Of a DNA stretch of 5,223 bases, positions 1 through 5,035 are shown one piece after another. The notes below the pieces were generated by a model that saw only the letters and a list, made by a program, of their open reading frames with translations, was not told where the DNA came from and made no database searches. Position numbers and translations under genes: made by a program. How positions within the stretch are numbered: the first letter of the stretch is position 1; each line of letters starts with the position of its first letter. The DNA comes from Candidatus Bathyarchaeota archaeon (GTDB lineage Archaea > Thermoproteota > Bathyarchaeia > RBG-16-48-13 > JAGMEO01): positions 1 to 5,223 of the forward strand of contig JAUVYS010000105.1 of assembly GCA_030602965.1 (NCBI GenBank). Direction: 5' to 3'.

Positions 1-2
1 CT

Positions 3-476
3 TGGGGCGACGTGTCTTTTGATTATCCAGATGTTGCAAGGATTAACGTGACGAGGCAGGTTGGGAGAAAATTCTCAAAGAGAGGCAACTCTGGAAACCA
101 TAGGTTCTATGCGACGTTTGTAACACCTGAAACCAAGAAACTGCTTCTCGAGTATAAGAGACACAGAGAAGCAAAAGGAGAGCAGATTACATCAGATACT
201 CCATTGATCGCATATAAAGGAAGAAGAATAAGAGTGTCGGCTTTTGAGTATCGATGGAAGATAATATTGAAGAAAGCTGGGCTGGCAGAACGAAGTCATA
301 GATGGTTCAAGCTTCACCTCCACACCTTACGTAAGTTTTTTAGAACAAATTGTGTAGGCGTTGACTCTTCTTACCGAGAGTTCTGGATGGGACACAGAGG
401 AGGATACTTAGATGCATCATATTTCAGGGCGGATGAAAAACGACACTTAGAAGAATACAGGATTAATATACTATAA
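3..476 (+). CDS. Tyrosine recombinase/integrase, C-terminal catalytic domain (5' end outside the window)
   Basis: Site-specific DNA recombinase of the tyrosine recombinase (phage integrase) family, which cuts and rejoins DNA through a covalent 3'-phosphotyrosine. The frame is open to the left edge and begins W-G-D-V, the usual string at the start of the catalytic domain, so the true start lies outside; the GTG at 12 is an internal valine. Counting from that GTG, the visible catalytic residues are a beta-hairpin lysine near K20-K23, the HxxR box H104-T-L-R107, the second histidine in W-M-G-H128, and the probable nucleophile Y137 in D-A-S-Y-F. The first catalytic arginine would lie upstream of the window. 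The C-terminus looks complete. It ends directly against the stop of the convergent UbiA gene. HTLRKFF and MGH resemble integrases of archaeal mobile elements. Whether the gene is whole cannot be judged, because the N-terminal half is not visible. Confidence 0.85.
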   Translation, partial: WGDVSFDYPDVARINVTRQVGRKFSKRGNSGNHRFYATFVTPETKKLLLEYKRHREAKGEQITSDTPLIAYKGRRIRVSAFEYRWKIILKKAGLAERSHRWFKLHLHTLRKFFRTNCVGVDSSYREFWMGHRGGYLDASYFRADEKRHLEEYRINIL

Positions 477-1322
477 TTAAAATATTTTTGCTATCACTAG
501 AAAAACCATAAATAACACTCCAAACCTAGCCCCATGGTAGTACACAAGGTCTAAGTTGCCATAATTCTTAGTAGTTAAAGCATCCCACATTGGCTTTACA
601 ACAAATAGAACAGTTGGAAGTGGTAGTAAAGCAACTGTGTGAATTACATGAAGAGCCACTAGAGCACATCCTGCAATAACAGCAGATGTCATCAATACTA
701 TGCAAAGGTACAATGATGCCTCCCTACCAATAATCGTAGTAGTAGTTTTTAGAAACTGTTTATCCCCCTCATAATCCTGTACATGATTGACAAGTTGTGC
801 AACTGCAGATAATGAACCACTCAGAATAAAAATTGCAATACATGGGGAGTCAAATGGCTTATAAGCTAGATATCCCATGACAACTGGCAACGCAAATAGG
901 AACACATGCCATATTAAATCCCATGGTGGATGTGCTTTAACTCGAGGCCAACAAGAGTAAGTGTAAAAAAGTAGTAGTAGAACTCCAGCAATTAGCTGGT
1001 TCTCCAAAGACATGAAAAAGACCATTGAAATAGCTAAAATAAACATTCCTGCAGTTACTGTAACAGCTTGACTCAAAGATGCTTCTCCTACTGTTAAGGG
1101 GTTTCGTCGCTTAATTGAGTACTTATCCATTTCTTTGTCAGTGATATCATTCAGTGCAAAACCTGCAGCAACACAAGCTAAAGTGAATACCATAAGAGGA
1201 ATTATTTTCAAATCTAAGTTAAATCCTATTGCTACAAAAGCTGCTAGTAGAGGGTCTAAGATGCACATAGGACCAAGAATTTTTTCCCACCGTACAATTC
1301 TACAAAAAACTCTAAATTGCAT
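477..1322 (-). CDS. UbiA-superfamily membrane prenyltransferase (first of two)
   Basis: Integral membrane enzyme that transfers a polyprenyl group from its diphosphate to an acceptor, using Mg2+ held by two aspartate-rich motifs. At 281 residues it has the normal family length. The first motif is N58-D-I-T-D62-K-E-M-D66, and the second is N179-H-V-Q-D183-Y-E-G-D187 followed by K188. The loop Y120-T-Y-S-C-W-P-R-V-K between them matches the family's YS-x-P-x-R-K segment. About eight or nine hydrophobic helices can be traced, for example near 38-57, 85-103, 137-154, 203-225 and 263-281. The ATG is supported by an AGGT Shine-Dalgarno match (minus strand, 1333-1330) with 7 bases of spacing. After the first motif the protein reads RRNPLTVGE rather than the RPI-x-SG common in DGGGP synthase and quinone enzymes. 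The acceptor (glycerolipid, quinone, porphyrin or other) therefore cannot be assigned. The gene stands alone and is convergent with the integrase. Confidence 0.9.
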   Translation of the reverse strand: MQFRVFCRIVRWEKILGPMCILDPLLAAFVAIGFNLDLKIIPLMVFTLACVAAGFALNDITDKEMDKYSIKRRNPLTVGEASLSQAVTVTAGMFILAISMVFFMSLENQLIAGVLLLLFYTYSCWPRVKAHPPWDLIWHVFLFALPVVMGYLAYKPFDSPCIAIFILSGSLSAVAQLVNHVQDYEGDKQFLKTTTTIIGREASLYLCIVLMTSAVIAGCALVALHVIHTVALLPLPTVLFVVKPMWDALTTKNYGNLDLVYYHGARFGVLFMVFLVIAKIF

Positions 1323-1584
1323 TTTTCTAACCTTTTTTGCTTAATTTCATTAATATTGATGTATTTGATCCTTTTCTTCAATTTTTGTTTTTCCATCAAT
1401 AAAAGCACTAAAAACTTTTAATTTCGTATTCCAAACCAATACTCTTACCCAAAATACGATTACGAAGTTTTGCCAAAACGAGAGTTCGAACGTAAAATGG
1501 AATTACATTTCATAAGCAAAAACAAAAAATGATTAATACAGCTTCTCTGACCAAAACAAACCCAAACCTAATAGAAACAAAAAA

Positions 1585-1791
1585 TCAATTGGGCTCGGGT
1601 TTAGTGATTTTGAAAAGCGATATTCTTGAATTAAGACAATCAGAGACCAATTCATCAGGAGATTTATTTAAGAAGTCACAAAAAAGTTTCAAAACATTAA
1701 GATGCTGCTTTCTTGTATGGTCACTTCCAGAATGTTCAAAAGCTAAGTTTCTAAACCACTTCTTAACTGACTCATTTTCTTCGAAATGCAA
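1585..1791 (-). pseudogene. Relic of a tyrosine recombinase N-terminal (core-binding, SAM-like) domain
   Basis: The translation has the look of the helical core-binding domain that precedes the catalytic domain in archaeal integrases. ESVKKWFRNLA is followed by a helix-turn pattern with T-R-K-Q-H-L-N-V-L-K-L-F-C-D-F-L and then N-K-S-P-D-E-L-V, the usual 'L..F..F....P.EL' layout. Only about 68 residues remain, against roughly 250-350 for a full integrase. The frame stops at 1585, and neither other minus-strand frame between 1584 and 1323 resumes an integrase sequence. Upstream, the frame is closed by a stop at 1801-1803, leaving only a TTG as a possible start. I read it as a decayed or truncated gene. 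The call rests on pattern resemblance alone. It could instead be a short expressed protein made of this domain only. It points opposite to the catalytic fragment at 3-476, so the two are not simply halves of one interrupted reading frame. Confidence 0.55.
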
Positions 1792-1945
1792 TTTCAGACG
1801 TCATAATAAAAATATACCCTAAGTCTGGAACACAGATTTTCAGAGACAGGCCATGCTGAGAAGCCATTGATCATTATGTTTCTTGTCATTTTAGGTTCTG
1901 TAAAATCTTTGTCTGAGTGGTGATTGTGTAAAAATAGTCTGATAG

Positions 1946-1956
1946 TTTTTAATAGG
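1946..1956 (+). promoter_or_regulatory. Possible TATA box for the DUF6506-like gene
   Basis: The T/A-rich octamer-like string TTTTTAATAGG lies about 40 bases before the ATG at 1991. With the usual archaeal distance of about 25 bases from TATA box to transcription start, the transcript would begin around 1972-1980. This implies a very short leader and fits the lack of a Shine-Dalgarno sequence. The surroundings are AT-rich, so chance matches are likely. Confidence 0.3.
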
Positions 1957-1970
1957 TCTTTGCAATAGAT

Positions 1971-2011
1971 GATGTTTAAAGTTGTTTTAGATGGTTTTTA
2001 AAGTTGTTTTT
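1971..2011 (+). repeat. Tandem duplication across the start of the DUF6506-like gene
   Basis: The 14-base string TTTAAAGTTGTTTT occurs exactly at 1975-1988 and again at 1997-2010, a 22-base period, and each copy is preceded by GATG. The second copy is the beginning of the gene (ATG at 1991, M-V-F-K-V-V-F). The first copy opens a nine-codon frame from an ATG at 1972 (M-F-K-V-V-L-D-G-F, stop 1999-2001) that overlaps the real start out of frame. It looks like a local duplication of the start region. Confidence 0.7.
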
Positions 2012-2320
2012 CTTGCTCATGCTCCTGACGGTGAACCGGAGAAGCATAGATGTGTAGTTGAGACATCGAGGTATAAGCTCTTTGTAGTTGTTGTTAAGAG
2101 TCAAGATCAAGCGGTTGAAGTGTGTAAGAGTCTTGTTGAACAAGAGAATATCGACTCCGTTATCCTTTGTCCAGGATTTACGCATAGAGAGGTGGCAGAG
2201 ATTTCGGAAGCGGTTGGAGAAGATGTTGGCGTGTCTGTCGCAAGAGGAGATGGACCAAGCAATAGAACTTCATCGAAGGCAAGACAAAGAGAAGGCTACG
2301 CAGGGAAACAAACAAGATAA
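1991..2320 (+). CDS. Small conserved protein resembling the DUF6506 family
   Basis: A soluble protein of 109 residues with no signal peptide or membrane segment. The pattern fits the small DUF6506-type family as I recall it: a beta strand F-K-V-V-F-L-A-H, the polar string A11-P-D-G-E-P-E-K-H-R20, a second strand Y-K-L-F-V-V-V-V, an amphipathic helix (about 37-51), V-I-L-C-P-G-F-T-H65, and finally A84-R-G-D-G-P-S-N91. The family's biochemical role is unknown to me and none is claimed. The conserved His, Cys and Arg-Gly-Asp positions suggest a binding or catalytic pocket, which is inference. The ATG at 1991 is chosen because the conserved first strand begins there. No Shine-Dalgarno sequence precedes it, so translation may be leaderless or near-leaderless. 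The last 18 residues are polar and may be disordered. The RdhA-like gene follows on the same strand after about 147 bases, so co-transcription is possible but not shown. Confidence 0.75.
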   Translation: MVFKVVFLAHAPDGEPEKHRCVVETSRYKLFVVVVKSQDQAVEVCKSLVEQENIDSVILCPGFTHREVAEISEAVGEDVGVSVARGDGPSNRTSSKARQREGYAGKQTR

Positions 2321-2374
2321 TACTTTCAATCAACAATTACATTAAACTCACATTTCAAAAAGTCTTCTACTTGC

Positions 2375-2412
2375 TTTCTCACGTGCATGATTTTTGAGAA
2401 ACATGCGAGAAA
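2375..2412. repeat. Imperfect inverted repeat between the DUF6506-like and RdhA-like genes
   Basis: TTTCTC (2375-2380) and GCATG (2385-2389) pair with CATGC (2402-2406) and GAGAAA (2407-2412). The left arm has a four-base ACGT bulge, and the loop is 12 bases. A second GAGAAA in the loop (2396-2401) offers an alternative partner for TTTCTC. It lies 55 bases before the chosen RdhA-like start, so it could be an operator, an RNA hairpin ending the upstream transcript, or chance. Confidence 0.4.
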
Positions 2413-2456
2413 CGAAGACAAAGTAATTTAACATTCATTCCCACCATTGTGTATTC

Positions 2457-2461
2457 AGGTG
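2457..2461 (+). promoter_or_regulatory. Shine-Dalgarno sequence that decides the start of the RdhA-like gene
   Basis: AGGTG matches the archaeal anti-Shine-Dalgarno sequence and lies 6 bases before the GTG at 2468. The alternative in-frame starts, TTG 2447 and GTG 2459, have no such site upstream. The conserved-looking protein sequence (N-Y-T-R-T-S-K-T-P) also begins right after the GTG at 2468. Confidence 0.5.
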
Positions 2462-2467
2462 TTGACT

Positions 2468-3553
2468 GTGAATTATACTCGTACAAGCAAAACTCCAAAG
2501 TTTAAAGCGAGAAATGTTGAAATCCCGCCCTACGTTGTCGATCGATCCATACTTCGCAGTTACAATAGTAAAAACGTAATTTTTGACAGGGTGATGTGGG
2601 ATTCGTCATGGAAGGGTTATATGCGAATGTATGATGAGAAAGTTCTTGACATAGTTTCGAAGGGAAAACTTGGTTATTCAAGAGTGGATTTTGCGTTGGC
2701 TTATGCCTCTTGGATTGTACATGACGCTTTTGAAGGCGCTTTTTCCTGGAAAAAAATCAAACCGTATAGAAAACCGGTTGACACAGTTGGAATTGACTGG
2801 ACAAAAAAGAAGTATGTGGTTGACGATGTGCGTGAGATGAATAACCAAATCAAACGAGCAGCAAGGCTTATTGGCTCATCGCTTGTTGGAGTGACTGAGC
2901 TTAACAGAGACTGGGTATACGCGGATGTTGATGTTCCGATGGGGTTTGAGAACGTTATTGTTATGGCTGTTGAAATGGACGCGGGTGAAATTGCAGCTTC
3001 TCCTGCCGCTCCTGCTGCAGCTGCTACTGGGGCGGGGTATTCAAGAATGGCATTCATACTTGCGTTGATGGGCGAATTCATTCGGAATCTTGGGTATGAA
3101 GCACTACAATGCGGTAACGATACTGCTTTAAGCATCCCACTTGCAATTGACGCTGGGCTAGGAGAACTAGGTCGCAATGGCCTGCTGATAACGCCTCAAT
3201 ACGGTCCGAGAGTTAGACTCTGCAAGGTTATCACGAACCTTCCGTTGATACCCGATAAACCAATAGAGTTTGGCGTAAAAGAGTTCTGTAAGAAATGCAA
3301 ACTATGTGCTGAGCATTGCGAAGCAGATGCAATTTCAAAGGATGATGAAGCAACCTTTCAAGTTGCATGCAGATCCAATAATCCAGGAGCAATGAAGTGG
3401 TATGTCAATGTTGAACGATGCTATCTTTACTGGTGTGAAAACGCCATCGACTGCTCGACATGCATAAAAGTCTGCCCTTATAACGTCGCATCTGCAGGAG
3501 AAACCGGCCTTTTGATCGACCGACAAAATGCTAAAAAAACACAGTCACTCTGA
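2468..3553 (+). CDS. Reductive dehalogenase (RdhA)-like corrinoid/iron-sulfur protein, cytosolic form
   Basis: Member of the RdhA/QueG-related group, in which a corrinoid does the reduction and two [4Fe-4S] clusters feed it electrons. Numbered from the GTG at 2468 (361 residues), the body holds the corrinoid-binding core: Y191-S-R-M-A, F-I-R-N-L-G-Y, C-G-N-D, S-I-P-L-A-I-D-A-G-L-G-E-L-G-R and L-I-T-P-Q-Y-G-P-R-V-R-L. Y191 is a candidate for the family's catalytic tyrosine, by inference. The first cluster motif is C274-x2-C277-x2-C280-x3-C284; the second is C318-x10-C329-x2-C332-x3-C336-P. There is no twin-arginine signal, no membrane segment and no RdhB-like anchor gene, so it should act in the cytoplasm, unlike respiratory dehalogenases. 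The first motif ends C-E-A where C-P is usual, and the chain stops only 25 residues after C336. The substrate is unknown; dehalogenation should not be assumed. Starts at TTG 2447 or GTG 2459 are possible alternatives. Confidence 0.88.
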   Translation: MNYTRTSKTPKFKARNVEIPPYVVDRSILRSYNSKNVIFDRVMWDSSWKGYMRMYDEKVLDIVSKGKLGYSRVDFALAYASWIVHDAFEGAFSWKKIKPYRKPVDTVGIDWTKKKYVVDDVREMNNQIKRAARLIGSSLVGVTELNRDWVYADVDVPMGFENVIVMAVEMDAGEIAASPAAPAAAATGAGYSRMAFILALMGEFIRNLGYEALQCGNDTALSIPLAIDAGLGELGRNGLLITPQYGPRVRLCKVITNLPLIPDKPIEFGVKEFCKKCKLCAEHCEADAISKDDEATFQVACRSNNPGAMKWYVNVERCYLYWCENAIDCSTCIKVCPYNVASAGETGLLIDRQNAKKTQSL

Positions 3554-3558
3554 GGGTT

Positions 3559-3582
3559 CCTGTCAGTCCAATCAAGGACAGG
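3559..3582. repeat. Inverted repeat in the convergent RdhA-like/UbiA gap, possible terminator hairpin
   Basis: CCTGTC (3559-3564) and GACAGG (3577-3582) form a perfect six-base stem with a 12-base loop, starting 6 bases after the RdhA-like stop codon. An alternative small stem, GTCC/GGAC (3566-3569 with 3576-3579), lies inside. No T-run follows at once; the nearest T-rich piece is around 3668-3675. The position suits a 3'-end hairpin, but archaeal termination depends mainly on T-tracts, so this is tentative. The rest of the gap to 3704 shows nothing recognisable. Confidence 0.35.
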
Positions 3583-3704
3583 CCACCGATAATATGTCAT
3601 CGATCATTACATTTAATCGTGCGCGCGAAGAGGACGAGGGAAACATTTGAAAGTTAATAGAAACGGATTTTGTTTGAGGAACTGTCAAGATTAATTACTT
3701 CATG

Positions 3705-4634
3705 TTAAGCCAATAAGACATATTTGAGATAGCTGCTGAACATCAGGTTTGTAGTCTGTACGACAGCTATAATAACAAAGTCCCTAGCCAATAATGAGCC
3801 CAGCTTAAACATCGCCTCATCCTCGGTTCCAAAAAGAATCTGAATGTTCTGTAGAATGTGAAGGCTCATGAAAGCCATAAGCACAGCCAGTGTGATATAG
3901 TAGACTGCTCCTAGCTCAAACATGAAACCTATAAGAACCGTTAAAGGGATGAGGCAGTAGCCAAGCAAGATCGTGAGATGAAGCCCTCTCCTGAAGCCCA
4001 GCAAGATCAGAATTGTTCTCGCTTTGCTCTTCAAGTCTGACGAGTAGTCCGCCAAATCCTCCCAAAGGCTGTTCACCGCAGTTGTCAAACCCAAAAGCAG
4101 AGCCAGCATGCACACTTCCAAAGTGAAGGCGTTATAGAAGGCAGAGGCTATCATGACGGGGATTGCTCCTACAGCATTGTTTACTAAGGGCTTGTAAATT
4201 GTCTGTCTCAACCTTAAGGGTGGAACCGAGTAAGCCACGCCCAAGAAAAGGCCTAACAAGATAAAGAAGGTCACAAGAGGAATGTTTGTCGCTAGACCTA
4301 AGCTGATAGAAACCAATAAAAAGAACGCGACCACAACTAAGCCCCAAGACCCTAGCCTCGTTGTGAACTCCGACCGGAACGGATCTGACTCCTTGTCCAG
4401 TTCAACATCAAATATATTGTTGATGGCGTCTACGCAGCTCCACCCGCAAAAGCCTATGAATCCAAGGTAGACGGCATCCAACCAATCAGAGCACCGCCCG
4501 ACTAGGAGAGCAGCGCCCATAGAGATCATGAAGAGCATAAGGCCTCTTTCAGCCGATAAGAAGAGATAAAAGCCCCTCAGCCAGCGAAACATGGAAACAG
4601 TCTTTCCAGGCATAGTTTGATCCTTTTCCAACAT
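3705..4634 (-). CDS. UbiA-superfamily membrane prenyltransferase (second, divergent type)
   Basis: A membrane prenyltransferase of 309 residues. The first Mg2+-diphosphate motif is N72-N-I-F-D76-V-E-L-D80. The loop Y135-S-V-P-P-L-R-L-R143 is the family's YSxPPxRxK/R signature. The second motif is E192-D-L-A-D196-Y-S-S-D200 followed by K202 and K204. Hydrophobic helices can be traced near 30-46, 97-115, 117-135, 171-187, 219-238, 243-262 and 283-305. After the first motif it reads DPFRSEFTTR, lacking the RP-x-x-SG string of quinone and DGGGP enzymes. It differs strongly from the UbiA protein at 477-1322, so it is not a recent duplicate. The first ATG (4634) is used, but M8 or M15 could be the start, because no clear Shine-Dalgarno sequence supports any of them and the first helix begins only near residue 30. 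The substrate is not assignable. It converges with the RdhA-like gene, leaving a gap of about 150 bases. Confidence 0.9.
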   Translation of the reverse strand: MLEKDQTMPGKTVSMFRWLRGFYLFLSAERGLMLFMISMGAALLVGRCSDWLDAVYLGFIGFCGWSCVDAINNIFDVELDKESDPFRSEFTTRLGSWGLVVVAFFLLVSISLGLATNIPLVTFFILLGLFLGVAYSVPPLRLRQTIYKPLVNNAVGAIPVMIASAFYNAFTLEVCMLALLLGLTTAVNSLWEDLADYSSDLKSKARTILILLGFRRGLHLTILLGYCLIPLTVLIGFMFELGAVYYITLAVLMAFMSLHILQNIQILFGTEDEAMFKLGSLLARDFVIIAVVQTTNLMFSSYLKYVLLA

Positions 4635-4680
4635 GATTTCTCATGGAGTAGGCTCGATAAGAACTCAATTGCCTATTGTT

Positions 4681-4691
4681 CAAATTTAAAC
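4681..4691 (-). promoter_or_regulatory. Possible TATA box for the second UbiA gene
   Basis: Read on the minus strand, GTTTAAATTTG lies about 50 bases before the ATG at 4634. A transcript starting about 25 bases downstream would have a leader of some 25 bases. It fits the archaeal TATA consensus moderately well, but the region is AT-rich, so the call is tentative. Confidence 0.35.
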
Positions 4692-4829
4692 ATTTACACA
4701 TTAATTAGAGATGCCCCCAGCAAACTTCACTAACCCATGCGCACAATCATGAAAACAGAGGCACATTAAGGGATTCCTCAGCCCATTCAGAGTTGCACTA
4801 AGACATTGGTATGATTAACCCTACTTACA

Positions 4830-4846
4830 GGTATACGTGTATCACC
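4830..4846. repeat. Quasi-palindrome in the intergenic region
   Basis: GGTATAC-GT-GTATcACC: a seven-base arm pairs with its mirror if one C is bulged, with a two-base centre. It resembles a dimeric regulator's operator more than an RNA hairpin, since the loop is too small. It lies about 200 bases upstream of the second UbiA start and about 190 bases past the serS stop, and so has no obvious target gene. Confidence 0.3.
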
Positions 4847-4960
4847 TCAATACAAGGGAAACAATTAAAATATGACATCCCTATTCTTTTTGCTTTCTCA
4901 TTTTCTAGTAATTCATCTTATTTTCTCAGCTGACATTGAATCTTCCATTGTAATTTTTAG

Positions 4961-4978
4961 GAAAAGAAAAAATAAAGA
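4961..4978 (-). terminator. T-rich terminator of serS
   Basis: On the minus strand, the transcript about 60-75 bases past the serS stop reads TTTATTTTTTCTTTTCC, a run of almost pure pyrimidine that is mostly T. Archaeal RNA polymerase typically stops at such T-tracts without needing a hairpin. A weak CTAG/CTAG pair around a T6 run lies just before it, at 4982-4996. Confidence 0.4.
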
Positions 4979-5035
4979 CATCTAGGTTTTTTCTAGCTTT
5001 GTAAACATTAATCCATGGAATATTGAATTGAACAA

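Larger units (their letters stand above)
1323..1990. other. AT-rich largely non-coding region with an integrase relic
   Basis: This stretch holds only the minus-strand integrase N-terminal relic described separately. The part nearest the UbiA start (1323-1528) is very AT-rich and must carry that gene's promoter, but no single TATA box stands out. A small perfect inverted repeat, GTTTT-gcc-AAAAC, lies at 1467-1479. TTCGAA at 1485-1490 recalls a tRNA T-loop but does not pair as one. The part at 1801-1990 has no convincing gene on either strand and contains the likely promoter of the downstream small gene. Confidence 0.6.
4635..5035. other. Intergenic region of about 400 bases without a recognisable gene
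   Basis: No reading frame, tRNA or convincing small RNA was found on either strand. It contains the presumed promoter of the UbiA gene on its left, a somewhat more GC-rich patch around 4709-4800, a quasi-palindrome at 4830-4846 and the T-rich end of the serS transcript at 4961-4978. The remainder, especially 4850-5035, is strongly AT-rich. Confidence 0.6.

Noticed and set aside
1481..1492. GTTCGAAC resembling a tRNA T-loop, a possible tRNA or attachment-site remnant
   Set aside because: The flanking bases do not form a T-stem on either strand and no other tRNA arms are nearby.
1529..1822. Plus-strand open frame of 97 codons
   Set aside because: It overlaps the minus-strand integrase relic, has low-complexity Asn/Lys/Ser-rich composition and resembles no family; it is the opposite-strand shadow.
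1913..1942. Possible half of a C/D box guide RNA: CTGA, three bases, GTGATTG, twelve bases, CTGA
   Set aside because: The inner spacing fits, but the C'-like box has two mismatches to RUGAUGA and no C box occurs at the expected place before it, so there is no complete guide RNA.
1804..1988. Minus-strand open frame running just upstream of the integrase relic, one frame off
   Set aside because: I considered it as a frameshifted N-terminal extension of the relic, but its translation shows no integrase-like pattern and its only start leaves about 31 residues.
2983..3038. Ala/Pro-rich segment in the RdhA-like protein as a possible inserted linker
   Set aside because: RdhA-family proteins commonly carry a small-residue-rich stretch just before the conserved tyrosine, so this looks native rather than inserted.
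2701..3177. Minus-strand open frame of 158 codons inside the RdhA-like gene
   Set aside because: It lies entirely opposite a well-supported gene and is Ser/Ala/Pro-rich with no recognisable domain, as expected for a shadow frame.
4841..4848. Strong Shine-Dalgarno match GAGGTGAT on the minus strand
   Set aside because: No ATG, GTG or TTG follows at a usable distance, and stop codons come soon after, so it does not mark a gene.
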